The notes: generated by a model from the letters alone, not told the origin. 64,000 nucleotides of DNA from Brachynemurus nebulosus (GCA_035578155.1 JAPWDM010000001.1:1364001-1428000), one strand, 5' to 3'. Counted from the first letter of the stretch, positions 10,781 through 23,034 are shown. Numbers and translations are program-made.

Positions 10781-11630
10781 CAAGGTACTAGCTGGATACT
10801 AACTGAATACACGTACAAAATTTCAGCCCTCTAGGTTTCCTTATGGAGTCTCTAGACGTGTTAGAAAACAAGCAAAAAAATTAAGGAAATATTGGCGTAA
10901 AAATCGTGGGGGTAAGGGTTAAAAGTTGAAACCTCCAAAAAACAGTGTCTGGCTATTAGCTTAACCTGTACACCAAATTTCAGCCCTCTAGGTTTATTTG
11001 GGGAGATTTTGACCCGAACGAAACTGTTAAAAAACAAGAAAAATCATGTTCTTTTTGGTATAAAAATGGTGGGGGTAGGGGTTAAAAGTCGAGACCCCCA
11101 AAAGGCACCCCCTTGATACAAACTCAATCCGAATACAAAATTTCAGCCCTCTAGGTTTATTCGGGTGACCTGTGCGAGTGGTACAAACTTCGAAAACGTC
11201 GAAAATGCATGAAATTGTAGCTTAAAAATGAGGTGGGTGGAGGTAAAATATTAAAACCTCCAAAAAGCACAACCTAGGTACGAACTTTATCAACACACCA
11301 AATTTCAACCCTCTACGTTAATTCTGGGGGGCTGGGGGCCTGTTAGATCCAGCGAAAATCGTTTTTCCCCCCTCTACTCCCACCATATCATCCTAGGAAG
11401 CTGAATTTTGGATATGTTGTAGATAATTGACCGAAACATTATTTAAAACGGATTTGGAAAAGTTTTATTGCTTTTCCGCCCCCCACCACCCCCTTAAAGG
11501 TCGGGTCAGAAAAAAAATTTGCCCAAAATTTGACCCCACTTTGATAGTATGAGGTGCCTCGAAAATGAGCCCCATTTACCAAATTTCATCTCTTAACTTC
11601 CATAGGGGGGCCCTACACAAATTAAAAGGT
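10780..11630 (+). repeat. Diverged tandem repeat, ~155-163 bp period
   Basis: A marker reading roughly CAAATTTCAGCCCTCTAGGT occurs at about 10819, 10975, 11137 and 11300, and in weaker form near 11578. Each copy is followed by a GGTGGGGGTAGGGGTTAAAAG-like block and an ACCTCCAAAAA-like block. Spacing of the first four is about 155, 162 and 163 bp. Units are clearly diverged, so the array is old. It is less AT-rich than its surroundings. No continuous frame crosses the array. Confidence 0.8.
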
Positions 11631-11636
11631 GGCGGG

Positions 11637-11639
<3 letters not shown>

Positions 11640-11727
<88 letters not shown>
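11640..11727. repeat. (TA)n microsatellite
   Basis: An uninterrupted TA array of about 88 bp directly follows the ~160-bp tandem repeat. Overlapping Tyr-Ile frames are artefacts. Confidence 0.95.
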
Positions 11728-11731
<4 letters not shown>

Positions 11732-11894
11732 CATTTTTTTTTCTACATATTCGTGTTCTACGGGTCCGAAAACGGATAGCGCCCCTACTCTCGCCTCTCG
11801 CAGCTCTTATCGTATAGACTGTATAAGTCTAATTTTTCGGAGAAAATTCGACTAAAAACTTTGCCCGCCATTCTCGAGGAGAAATGTAGTAAAA

Positions 11895-12115
11895 CATATA
11901 ATGAATGTTTTCCATTTAGGAAACACAGACGACACAGTGCATTTTCTTTTTTTTGCACAAAAAACTAATTTTTTTTAATTTTAACTTTTAATTGCTCTTA
12001 AATGCAATTAAAAGATTAGTTTTGCAATAAAATAAAAAAAAATTAGTTTATTTGTGAAAAAAAAGAAAATGCATTGTGTCACACAGTGTTTGCTAAATGG
12101 AACATACTCTATACG
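11895..12115. repeat. Foldback, ~80-bp arms
   Basis: The left arm (about 11900-11985) contains TTTCCATTTAGGAAACAC and CAGTGCATTTTCTTTTTTTT. The right arm (about 12030-12112) carries the near-complements AAAAAAAAGAAAATGCATTG and GTGTTTGCTAAATGGAAC. The loop is AT-rich. No target duplication was identified. Confidence 0.7.
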
Positions 12116-12175
12116 TCAACTGTCAGGATAATCGATGTGTTCGTTGCTGAGTTTTCTGCTCAAAGTGAGCTGTTA

Positions 12176-12863
12176 GGCTGTATACACAATCAATGAAATA
12201 AGAAATTAAGATTTAAGAAATAAGATTTAAGATCATAGAACACTAGAAGCCAACTAACATAAAAAAAGTGAAATTCGCTTGGAGTCCTTTGTAACCCAGT
12301 CACAGCTTAAGGCATTAGTCCGTCAGTAGTCGTCGTCGAGTCAACATACCATTGTATTAACAATATACCCATTGTTACTTGAACACGTTGAACAGCTCTC
12401 TCTGGTAATACGTGTGTTGTGGTTGTATGCGTGTATACACATACTACTACAAAAAACCAAACTAATACACTGCAAACAGTGTGTATGTACACAAACAGAG
12501 TACGTCACGAACTCATTACAAGTGGAACAGAGGCAAAGCCAATCTAGTTTGTCCCCTTGTTTAAGATTTAAGGAGTATGCCATCTAGTGACGTTGAATGG
12601 AACTTTAACGTAACTGGTCATAGATATAAATATGTAGGTATTTTTTTACGTCAAAATTCGTGATTTTTTTCACTTAGTGACAAAATAGTCATCACGAACG
12701 TTACTTTTTCATGAATTCTGATGTACAAAAATACCTAAATACATTTAGTTATGAGCAGTTAAGTTAACAGTTTCATTCAACGTCACTAGATAGCATACTC
12801 CTTAAATCTTAAATCTTATTTCTTAAATCTTAATTCCTTATTTCATTGATTGTGTATACAGCC
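12176..12863. mobile_element. PIF/Harbinger-like MITE, split by a second MITE
   Basis: The terminal inverted repeats GGCTGTATACACAATCAATG and CATTGATTGTGTATACAGCC are exact complements, and the element is bordered by TTA on each side (12173-12175 and 12864-12866). A 3-bp TTA duplication fits PIF/Harbinger. Both halves also contain matching sub-terminal TTAAGATTTAAGAAATAAG-type repeats. Without the inserted family-A copy it would be about 354 bp. Confidence 0.85.
12234..12559 (+). mobile_element. Family A MITE, copy 2 (326 bp)
   Basis: Same ends as copy 1 (CATAGAACACTAGAAGCC ... TTTGTCCCCTTG) and an exact 8-bp duplication TTTAAGAT (12226-12233 and 12560-12567). It is inserted into the PIF/Harbinger-like element at 12176-12863, so it is the younger of the two. 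Overlapping frames on both strands match those in other copies and are attributed to the repeat. Confidence 0.92.
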
Positions 12864-13397
12864 TTAGCGTATACGCAAGAACATTTTTATGAAGTACGAA
12901 ATACAGCAAAGATTCTTTTTTACACCCTGATCAGATAGAGATGCAATTATGTTGCTATCTCTTTTTAAATACAAATTCAGAATATACAGGTTGATAATAA
13001 TGACTTGCGATTTCGATGTGTATAGAATACAAATGTATATGATAATTGTTTGCAATACATTTTAGTGCAAAATATTTAATACTCAGTTAAAAATTTATAC
13101 TTTTATAAAAAATAAATATATTTCGTATTAAAAATGCATTTCGTATTTAATACATGAAACATTCTGTATACAAATTGTATATTCGTAGTAGATGTTTAAA
13201 TGAATAAAAAATACATTTCTTTCTTTCTTAAAAAGATTACGAAATATGTTTCTTTCTTTCTCGCACGTGTATTATAAAAAGAATCACTGCTGCACTTGTG
13301 TATTCCATAAAAAAAGTTCTTGCGCATGCGCTAACAGCTCACTTTGAGCAGAGAAACTCAGTAACGAACACGTCGAATAACTTCTGATAGCTGCTAA

Positions 13398-13803
13398 AGC
13401 CGGCCGCATACATTCCGATTTTAACCGAGCCGGGCGCCCGGGCCGGGTACCTGAAGGTGCAAATAACATAGGAACTCCATTTACTACCCCACACTTTTCT
13501 TATTCTTACCGGTAAGAACGGCCGGTCAGAATGTAACCGGCGACGCCCGGACCGGGCAGTCAAAAACAGAGGAAACACATCAAATAAAAGAATAAAACAT
13601 GTCAGAAACATTAATACGTCGTCGTCCATTTTATTTCATGAAATCGACAATAATGTAATCGTTACAACAATACCGAACTGTCAAATAAAACTGATATATT
13701 TTTTTAAGAATTGAATCAACCGGCATGTACATATGTGCTAATACGACCGGTTAACCAGCCCGGGCGCCCAGCCCGGCTACAATCGGAATGTATGCGGCTG
13801 GCC
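13398..13803. mobile_element. 406-bp PIF/Harbinger-like MITE with GC-rich ends
   Basis: The inverted termini share GCCGCATACATTCCGAT, followed on the left by TTTAACCGAGCCGGGCGCCC and on the right (read inward) by a similar GGGCTGGGCGCCCGG block. TAA flanks both ends (13395-13397 and 13804-13806). The GC-rich ends stand out in this AT-rich DNA. On the minus strand a frame starts at 13629 with MDDDVLMF; PIF/Harbinger proteins often begin MDD, so this may be a start-region relic, but the rest matches nothing I recognise. The element ends about 670 bp upstream of the PP6 start codon. Confidence 0.85.
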
Positions 13804-13806
13804 TAA

Positions 13807-14470
13807 ATCCAACGTCAACCATAGTCAAATTGAATCTTTATTTTATAAAAAAAAAATATTAATTGATATAATTTCTTATATAGTACACATCTTAATTCAT
13901 AAAATAAGTGTTTCTAGTAATAATTTAACATTATGATTAATTTTCAAAAAATTTTAGATGTAGTACTCGATTTGACTGGGTATCACCCTTAAGTAAACCA
14001 TTTATATTATTCATAAATTTTAATTAAAAAATACATAATTGTAGGTAACAAAATTTAAAGAGATAAGTAATATTAAATAATTAGTTGATAAATGACAATT
14101 AATTTATACGGAATGAAATAATTTTTTTTATTAGTAAATAAAAATGTAAAAATTAAGTTTCAATATTTTTTAAAAATGCCGCCGTAATTACAAGTGAAAA
14201 ATGTCATTTTTAAGACATATTTAATCATTCTTAAATTATTTCTCTTTCGAGATTTGATACAAATTATAAAATATTTAAATTAAAATTATATCTAAGTAGT
14301 CAAATTTTTTATAAAAATTCTTTATTTTACTTAAAAATTGAATTTTTCGATAATATTATAAATAGGTAAAGGTTAAATTTAATTATCCGTTATTTGTTCA
14401 TATCTTGGTATCTTGTTTTACACGACGTTTTACAGCCTGGTTCAATGTGGTCTATTTCACACCTAAAAAT
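13807..14470. other. Upstream region of the PP6 gene
   Basis: This AT-rich stretch must hold the promoter and 5' untranslated region of the phosphatase gene, but no core promoter element stands out from the background. No coding exon was recognised. Confidence 0.4.
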
Positions 14471-17362
14471 ATGACAGACCTCGATAAGTGGATAGAAATT
14501 GCAAAAGAGTGCAAATATTTACCGGAAAATGACTTAAAATGTTTATGTGATCTCGTATGTGATTTATTATTAGAAGAATCAAATGTTCAACCAGTAACGA
14601 CGCCTGTAACCGTTTGCGGTGATATTCATGGACAGGTAACCCCAAACAGCAATGTGATAATGATCGAATTTGTGAAACGATGGTGTTTTTATTTTACAGT
14701 TCTACGATTTAGAAGAACTTTTCCGATGTGGCGGACAAGTTCCTGACACCAATTATATTTTTATGGGTGATTTTGTTGATAGAGGTTATTATAGTCTTGA
14801 GACTTTAACGCGTCTATTGACATTAAAAGCCCGATGGCCTGATAAAATAGTATTATTGAGAGGAAATCACGAAAGTAGACAAATTACTCAAGTGTATGGT
14901 TTCTATGATGAATGCTTAAGTAAATATGGCAATGCAAATGCTTGGAAATATTGTTGTAGAGTTTTTGATTTACTGACTATCGCAGCGGTAAGTTAAATTT
15001 TGTGAAATTTATATGTGAGGTAAAGTTGATATTATATTAATTTTTTTTTCAACTCTTAGTTAATAGATGAACAGGTTCTGTGTGTACATGGTGGATTAAG
15101 TCCAGATATTGTAACCTTAGATCAAATTCGTTCGATCGATCGAAATCAAGAAATTCCACATAAGGGCGCTTTTTGTGATCTTGTATGGTCTGATCCGGAA
15201 GATGTAGACACTTGGTTTGTTTTATTATTTGCTTTCTTTTGATTTTTTTTTTTTGTATAATTTTTGTTTGTTCTCGAATAATAGGTCGGTTAGTCCTAGA
15301 GGTGCTGGTTATCTGTTTGGTGCTCGTGTCACGCACGAATTTATGGATATAAATGCATTAACTCTTATTTGTCGCGCACATCAGTTAGTTCATGAAGGTA
15401 AGTATTTATTAATTTTAAAAATATTTTAATCATAGAAAACATTCGTAAATAATTTTTTTTCTTTTGCTAGAACCTTTTGGTTAATTTTTACAGAATTTCC
15501 TGAAAATACCTTTTAGGAATGACTTTATTTTAGTTTTTCTGTTATTAATTAAAATTGATACTTAAAATACAGTCGAAAAAATGTTTTGAGTCTGCATCTA
15601 AATATATCATAAAGTTATTATTTTCAAATTGAAATTTCCCCAAATCAAAAATAATAATTCGTATTTGTATTCGTATTCGTATTTCGATAAAAATACGTAT
15701 TTTACAAATTATGTGTGCGTTACTAGATTTCTGTTGCCTGAGGCTGGTCGTCCATTGGTTGCGGACAACTGCGAAATTCGATTCAGACGATTACGCACGT
15801 TTGTCGTTCGTCCGAAATGATATGTCTGCTGTCCGTCCACTAGCCGGACAGCAGTATTCGTCAGTATTTTTCTTTTTAATTTTTTTTCTCAAGCTATAGA
15901 TGCTATGAAAATACGTAAAAAACAATTTATGGCACGTAATATGTAAAAGTAAACAGTTTACAGTTGTAATTGTAATTTACCTTCAGTGTCATCTCAATAA
16001 AAATAAAAATCTCATGAAACGGACTTCTTCGCGCGAAAAAATCCAATCAAAATTGGATTTGTTCGCACGTTGCAATTATACGTACGGAAACGGACGAACG
16101 AGACGCTTTCAATGGACGAGGATGTATAGCTTCACAGCTGTTTGGATCGTTCGTCCGTTTTCATGCGTATTCGTCCGAATTAAATTTCGCATCCAATGGA
16201 GGGGGATCGTGAAAATTATTCAGGGGGTCGTAGAAATAATTAATTCCCGATTATGTATTTATTTTTGACACATTTCTACACATTTTCCATACATTTCTAC
16301 ATATTTGGGAGTCCTTTGAATTTTTTAAGTACAAAAGGGGATCGCAAACCAAAAAGTTTTAGAATCACTGCTCTATTGAATATTGTACTGTACTGTGTTA
16401 ATTTTTATGTTCATCCAATAATTAATTGAAGAGGTGGATTCCAAAACGCGCTAAGTCACTTTTTGCAATTTTTCAGGAAATGTAAAAAACTATCTAGGTA
16501 GGCAAATGTAGTAATCTGTTTAAATTATTTTCAAGTTCTTAGATAATAATTATTATTGATGTTATTTATTTGTTCTTATTTATACATATAATTTTCAATA
16601 GATTATATTGAAAAAAAAAAAACCTTTAAAAAGTTGGGTTGAGTTGGTTAAAATAAACCTAGTTTGTTTAAATACAGATATATTTTATTCAAGAAACATT
16701 TTAAACAGTGCATTATTAGCTATTTCATGTGTTTGACATAACAGAAAATCTGTCTACAAGCAAATTTGGAAAAAAAATACCAGCTATTATTGGAAAAAAA
16801 ATGCAATGGTTTACGAGTAAATTTGATTTAGAGCGTTTTGAAATAAAACTATTACTGACTTAGCGCTTTTTTGGAAAACATCCCATTTTTCATCATTCAT
16901 TTTACAGTAGACTAAGCTTATTTTGAAGGGTGACACTACGAAAATCGTGTAGAGCTGGACTTGAACATTCTGCATCAACTAAAATCTCACATTAGACAAA
17001 AAATGACTTAGCGCCTTTTGGAATCCACCTCTTCAATTATTAGCTACTAGGGATATTCTGAATAGTAAAAAATATTTGTTATGGTGAATATTCGGAACAT
17101 CTCTATTAAATTAAGTTGCATTTCGATTTACCATAAGCAGCATACTGTATGAGATAATTTTATATTTTCAGGTTACAAATATATGTTTGATGACAAATTA
17201 GTAACTGTCTGGTCTGCACCGAATTACTGTTACCGATGCGGAAATATTGCCAGTATATTACAATTTAGTACAACTGAAAATCGGGAAGCGAAGATATTCA
17301 AAGCGGTACCTGATTCCGAGCGAGTCATTCCACCAAGAAATACGACACCCTACTTTTTATAA
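14471..17362 (+). CDS. PpV: Serine/threonine protein phosphatase 6, catalytic subunit
   Basis: Five exons, 14471-14635, 14700-14987, 15060-15214, 15285-15397 and 17172-17362, join in frame through GT-AG introns to 303 residues, the usual PP6 length. The start ATG gives [20 protein letters not shown], aligning with the PP6 N-terminus; the frame runs further upstream but has no family similarity there. Phosphoprotein-phosphatase signatures are complete: GDIHG (D51, H53), GDFVDRG (D79, R83), RGNHE (N111, H112), H161 in VHGGLSPD and H235 in [11 protein letters not shown]. The end TTPYFL is typical of PP6. The enzyme is a two-metal phosphatase that works with SAPS-domain regulatory subunits and is known to limit Aurora A and other signalling. 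Intron 4 (1774 bp) carries two transposons. AATAAA at 17368 may be the poly(A) signal. Confidence 0.98.
15745..16206. mobile_element. TIR element in PP6 intron 4 (~460 bp)
   Basis: The left side (TCCATTGGTTGCGGACAACT, then GCGAAATTCGATTC and a GTTCGTCCG block) is mirrored on the right by GGATCGTTCGTCCG, CGTATTCGTCCGAATT and TTTCGCATCCAATGGA. The inverted repeat spans about 70 bp with several mismatches. Ends are approximate because no target duplication was resolved. It contains no plausible transposase. Confidence 0.7.
16428..17034. mobile_element. TIR element in PP6 intron 4 (607 bp)
   Basis: Both ends begin GAAGAGGTGGATTCCAAAA and continue with an identical-sense CGCTAAGTCA block when read inward. 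The inverted repeats are about 37 bp and nearly identical, pointing to a recent insertion. Flanks are AATTAATT on the left and AATTATTA on the right; the exact target duplication is ambiguous. It ends 137 bp before the last PP6 exon, leaving the acceptor intact. Confidence 0.82.
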
Positions 17363-19870
17363 AATTAAATAAAAAAAAAAAAAAATTATTTATATAGCAA
17401 GTGTATGTTGATGATAGGTCATTTGGCGGATATTTAGTTGTATTAGTTTTATTTCTGCCAGCAGTATTTTTTCTTCTTACACTAAACATACTCATTTTAT
17501 TATTTAAACAACCAATTTTAATTGCAAATATTTTCAGGAGCTTTTGTGTGTGATTATGGTTAGTTTGAATTTTATATATCATAAAATTTTATTAACGTTA
17601 AATTTATACGCCATTAAATGCATCGATTTTTTAACGATTAATCAGATTGAGAGGAAATTGGTGATTGAATTTTTATTTTATTGCTTTTGATTTCATAGTA
17701 GAATATACAGTGTTTTTCATAAAGTTCGTACCAGAGACGTGTTTTTTTTATGAGAAATTAAGTTTTTCTATTGAAAGATCAATATTTGTAGCTGTATTTT
17801 AATCATAACTGTGATTTTATAAATAAGAAAATTTGAAAGAATGGTATAATTTTTATTTTGCTTAAATTCATAAAATTATTTTGAGTTTAGGGCTACTTAA
17901 AGTCGTATTTTAAAAAAGTGTTTTTTTTTGGGCTTTATTTTTGCAGATTTAGTTATTGGAATGTGTTCATTAGATCTAATTTTGATATGATATTAAAAAA
18001 TTCGCAATTTTGACATTCTGATTTCTTGCCAAATAGTAAGCGGGAAGTAAGATGTGTTTAGTTACTCTTTCATTTCAGCCGATGCACTAACTAACCCCAC
18101 TAAAATCTTTTTCAAAAAATTAATAGTAAAAAAGTTTTCATTATGATGCGAACTTTATTAAAGACACTGTAGAAGCATCTGTTTTTAAAAATTATATAGA
18201 GCTTTCGTCTATTATTATTTTATATTTTGTATTTTCTCTCACAAAAGTTTACAGTTTGTCCACAAAGGAATTTAAATCATTTTTTCTCGTGTGTATTACT
18301 AAAGGGGTTGATGGATATATTCGTGGATTCGTCACTAATACTAGTAGTACAAACAAAATTTTTAACGTTTATTGCTGTTTAGAAAATGTTCTAAACTTAT
18401 TCATATCACTACTGTATATTTGTGGAGTGAATATTCAAAACGTGTTTTGTCACAATTACCAAAATGTTGGAAAATCACAAAAATTATTCAACGTATTATT
18501 TGAAGGTTTGTATTTTTCAAGTTGTGTTATTCTTATAAATCACATGATTTAAAGTACAATTCAAATTGATTTTTCCTTAAAATGTTTTTCTTTTGTGAAG
18601 AAAAATGCTTTTATATGGTGGACAAAACACTGTTTGAACAAATGGATTTGACAAAACACATTTTTTCATTTAGTCGTGGATAAAACACACCTTGAACAAA
18701 TAATGTTTCTAATTAAACGAATTGAAAAATCTTCCATCACTAACTAACGTTAATATCTAAATTTTTTTTAAAAATATTAAAATATAGGTTATTTTCATAT
18801 ACACAACATTGATAACTACATAACACGTCATAAAGCAACTCGCTCAGTCACGTGATTATGACCATAGTTGATCACATGACTCAGTGAACCAATCAGAACA
18901 TGTTGCTGAATTCCCATTGGTCGTTGGACAAAACAATGTTTAGAATTATAAAATATGCCTTACTCAATTTTGAATTTTTGTGACAAAACACTTTTTGAAT
19001 ATTTACTCCACATTTTTCGGTCCAGTTTTTTGATTGACTAATTTCCATGTCATTCTGATTATTATCGTTTACAATGTAACCAATGACTGTATATCATCGT
19101 ATGAAATATATGTAGTTCGAGCTTACCAATTTTTTGATTAGCAATATTTTCATTGCTTCGTTATCTATAATACACAAAATGGTGTTCTCATAATTTTAGC
19201 GCTTTAAATAATAATATTATAAATACTTATAAATATCAATTTGTGTTTGAAGAAAAATTGAATTTATTGTAATTATAAAATGTTTAAACGTTATGAACTG
19301 AGTTTACTGAAGAGTTTCCTGAATATATACTAGAAGTTTATTATGATTTTTAATTAAACTGTGATACATAACGACGCCTTTTTAAAAGTAATTATTAGTA
19401 AATTGATCCTTTTAAGTTAAGTAGCTCCTTTCGTACTAGTACTACTTAAAAATTGTTAAATAAATTCCATTTATATTCACTTAATATGCGATAGTTAGGT
19501 TTTAGTGAAACAAAAAAAATTTTTGAGACCAAACTAAAATATTCATAGATCTATTCCTCTGACTAACCTTTGGTTTTTCAAACTATGAAAAAGTCCAACC
19601 AATGTTCTAGGAATATTGTGCATCTAGTCAATAAAAACAGAATTGAAGATATCTATATTAAAACACTGATGAAACCACGAAAGGGGGCAGGTTTGCTTAT
19701 AACAGCCTAGTTCACTGACATCTTTTGATGATGTTTTAAACTAATATGTTATTGATCGTTTATTAATAATATGGTACTTGACTACAATTAAGAAACTATT
19801 CAAAATGCTTTGTTTTTTCATATTAATTAAGTCGCTTTTTTAAATTTTTGATAAATGCTGTAAAAATCAT
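17363..19870. other. Intergenic AT-rich spacer
   Basis: Downstream flank of PP6. No supported gene. A 98-residue frame at 18256-18552 lacks recognisable features. ACAAAACAC-type motifs recur at about 18620-18990, suggesting low-level repetition without a clear unit. Confidence 0.5.
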
Positions 19871-19874
19871 CAGA

Positions 19875-20205
19875 AATAACTGTTTAATTTTAAATTAAAA
19901 AAATTGGCGCGATAAGCGGCTTATTGTAATGACGTCGTTACTTACGATTTGAAGATTAACAAACGTTAATGTTAATCTTTAACCTCAAAATTTTGGCTAT
20001 ATTCATAACAAGTCAAAGTAAAATCGAGTATTTCTAATTGTTTAATTTTAAATGAAAAAGTTGCCGCGAAATATAGTTCTTTTTAATGACGTCATAATTT
20101 GTAGACAAATAAACGTCCATATCAATCGTGATAACCTTAAAAATTCGATTATGTTCATAAAATGTCAAAGTATTTATTTGAATTGTAGTCGATTATTATT
20201 ATTGT
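19875..20205 (+). repeat. Two-copy tandem repeat, ~162-bp period
   Basis: TGTTTAATTTTAAATTAAAAA at about 19880 and TGTTTAATTTTAAATGAAAA at about 20038 start parallel units. Each continues through a GCGCGA/CCGCGA block, TAATGACGTC, an AACGTTAATG/AACGTCCATA block and TTCATAACAAGTCAAAGTA or TTCATAAAATGTCAAAGTA. A dispersed relative (GGCGCG followed by TTAATGACGTCA) lies near 30795. Confidence 0.7.
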
Positions 20206-22698
20206 ACATTTAAGCTAACAGAAATATTGAAAATAAAACATAATTTCACTTCACAGATAAAAAAAAAACATCAAAATCTATATGTTTGTTAACAAATTGT
20301 GACGTGTTTTGAAGTAATAGCGCGTTTTCAGCCATTTGAATTGTTGTTGAAAATCAACGATTTTTTAATTAAAATTTCTAAATTATTATCAAATATGGCG
20401 TTTCACCACTAAAATTACACATATTTAATGATAACTCTTAGAATTATTTAACATTTAAAAAAATGCACAGTCAAGTACCCTATTTTATAAAGACAAGAAA
20501 ACAGACTATTACGAAGCTTTTTTATATGAAGCCGGAAAACTTTTCAACGCTCATAATTCGGGAACTGTTCAATCGATTTTTACGAAATTTTTAAAGGTTA
20601 TGTGGATTAATTTCTAGATGGCCCTCCAATGAAATTCATCGTAATCGGCGCACACAGAAATGTGAAATTTATTAAATGTCGATGCTTATTGTTTGTCCGA
20701 TAAATTTTGAGGGTAGTTGAGGGCTAGTTTCAAGAGGACGAGGAAGTAATTTACCAGACTGTTTTCATTAAAATATTTTCAATTATTTACAGAACCTTCT
20801 TAATCTTCTTAGAAAAACTGTCTTCCGGGTGTTAATTCAAAACTTCTATATCTACCTGTGGTTGTTCGAAAAGTCTGTATTATGTCGACAAAATCATATT
20901 TTTCTCTACAGTAAAACCTTATAAAAAATCGCATGCATACACAAAATTTTAAATAGAATCTTCATTAAACAGAAACGTTTGGATATTCTGTATTTTATGT
21001 ACGTTAAGTGAATATAAATGTTGTTATTAATTTATTATAGTTACTTAATAAATAATGTTTGTCATTTTATTGAAATTTTTTAAGAAGTGTATATGATCAA
21101 TTTTTTTAAGATTTAAGACCATAAAATCACAGGCTGTAGTTAAAATTGATCTCAATTCATTTTGTTCGGGCGAAAGTGAAATATCGTAAATTAAGTTTCA
21201 TGTTAAAAATTTGTTGTTTAAATAACAAAATTATACTTTTTTCATTTGGCAGACGTACTTTATACAATACATTCGCTAATTTTACTTTTTCAAAAACAAT
21301 AGCATGTTTAATGAAATAGTTGCATTTGTTAATTTGAACTTTTTTGTTTTTCACTTGTTTTTGGTTTTTTGTTCATTTGTTTTTGTTTTAGTACAAGCAT
21401 ATCAGTAAATCAGCATTATTTCAATATATAGGTATTCTCAATTTATAAAAAAAAAATAAAGAACTGTAATATACAGACTTTTTAATTACTATTGTTTAAT
21501 AAAATTTTAAAATAGTCTTTTTGTAAATGTTTTATTTTCTTAACCAAATTTTCATGTTTCCTAGAAACAAATTCCTTGTGTAAAGGTTCTTTTATATCTT
21601 TGAACGTCACAAACACGCTATTTTCAAAAATATTGGGGGCAAGGGGCCAAACTACTATTATGATAGCATCTCGACTGTAATCAGAATTTTACGTCATCAG
21701 ACTTGGCAGGGAGGTGGAAGGTTATATACGTATTTAGAGTTTATCTTGGTATGTGTAAGGTAGTGGATGTTTGTGGTGTTAATACTCTGTATGTATGCAG
21801 CGGTGGTCCGAGGTGGGAATGTATACGTATAGTCGAACAATCCTATGCATGTACTTGCTACTAATAATGTAACAATGAACAGCCACCACTGTGGCCACAA
21901 CTTAACAATGCAAGTGTACGCTTGAAGAGTCGATGGACGACTAACCAGTCAGCAGTATAAATTGCTACTTATTGCAACTTTCGAATCACACTTTTTGGTA
22001 CGTAGGCTCGATCTGTCTCATCTGTGATTGGGGGTTTTCACTGTTGGTACCATAGAGCATCTAGAGAGAAAATACATATTTCTATACTACTGGAACCTGT
22101 GTAACCACTTGAGATAGAAAATATGTTGTATACGTGCACGGTGTTTACTTTGTATTTGTGCGGTAAACTCTGTTTGTGTGAGTGGTGGATAGCCGTCACG
22201 TGACCTTTGGATCACATACATGTATGTGATGTGTGTGATACCACAACGCTACTTGTGCCGGTTCAACAATCAAATTTATTGTTGTTTGACTGACTTACAC
22301 TGAGCGACGGGTAGTGAGCAACTGACACCTAAGCAGCCTAAGATGCACATACTTCCACATAAGTGATTGCAGAAAAGAGACAGTTAGATTCGTTCTATTT
22401 GTTCTGTGGTTGGTACCACGGAGGTGGGGTGGAGATGGCATACAGTTTATGTGAATATTACAGAAATGAAGCCTACACACATATTCACACACATTAACAC
22501 ACATGTAAAATAAAACGAGATGCAGATATTTTGTCAATGCAAACAACACACACACTACTAAAAAAGTGACAGTAGGGACACCAGTGCTTGGCTTCAGATC
22601 ATCTAACAAAATGACTAGTCCATATACGTCATTGGTTGGTACAGTTGCATGTACGCGCAATCTTAACTAAGCAAGTGTTGATTGTGTAAGCATGCAAC
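20206..22698. other. Intergenic spacer, GC-richer toward 22 kb
   Basis: No supported gene. From about 21690 to 22690 base composition is less AT-rich than the flanks and a 121-residue minus frame (22295-22660) is open, but it has no recognisable domain, no splice context and atypical composition. It may be an unrecognised old transposon. Confidence 0.4.
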
Positions 22699-23034
22699 CA
22701 TAGAACACTAGAAGCCAACTAATATAAAAAAAGTGTAATTGGCTTGGAGTCATTTGGAGATGTGTCACAGCTTAAGGCATTAGTCAGTCCGTGTCCGTCG
22801 TCGAACCCACAGTGCATTGTATGTACATTGTTACCATTGTTGGTTGAACACGTTGAACAGCTCTCTCTGGTAATACGTGTACTGCGGTAGTGTGCGTAAA
22901 TACGCACACTACTAAAAAACACCAAACTAATACACTGCAAACAGTGTGTATCTACACAAATAGAGTGGGGAGATTTACGTCATAAACTCATTACAAGTGG
23001 AACAGAGACATAGACAATCTAGTTTGACCCCTTG
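22699..23034 (+). mobile_element. Family A MITE, copy 3 (336 bp)
   Basis: The ends match copies 1 and 2, and the exact 8-bp duplication CATGCAAC flanks it (22691-22698 and 23035-23042). It is the same length as copy 1 and very similar to it. The inner 12-bp-stem hairpin AGTAGTGTGCGT ... ACGCACACTACT is intact, although the nearby sequence differs by point changes. The minus frame at 22719-22940 parallels that in copy 1. Confidence 0.92.

Larger units (their letters stand above)
12133..13373. repeat. Outer foldback hosting a nested transposon
   Basis: GTTCGTTGCTGAGTTTTCTG followed by CTCAAAGTGAGCTGTTA (to 12175) is matched in inverted orientation by TAACAGCTCACTTTGAGCAG and onward to about 13373. 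The left arm continues past the inner element as GCGTATACGCAAGAAC (12867 on), matching the complement of GTTCTTGCGCATGCGC at about 13317. This shows the repeat was one ~70-bp arm before the inner element split it. Confidence 0.75.

Noticed and set aside
14405..14470. Upstream extension of the PP6 frame to an earlier ATG
   Set aside because: The added residues have no PP6 similarity; the ATG at 14471 gives the family's N-terminus and exact length.
18256..18552. 98-residue frame
   Set aside because: AT-driven composition with no motif, and no splice partners seen.
22295..22660. 121-residue minus-strand frame
   Set aside because: No recognisable domain, irregular composition and no splice or neighbour support.
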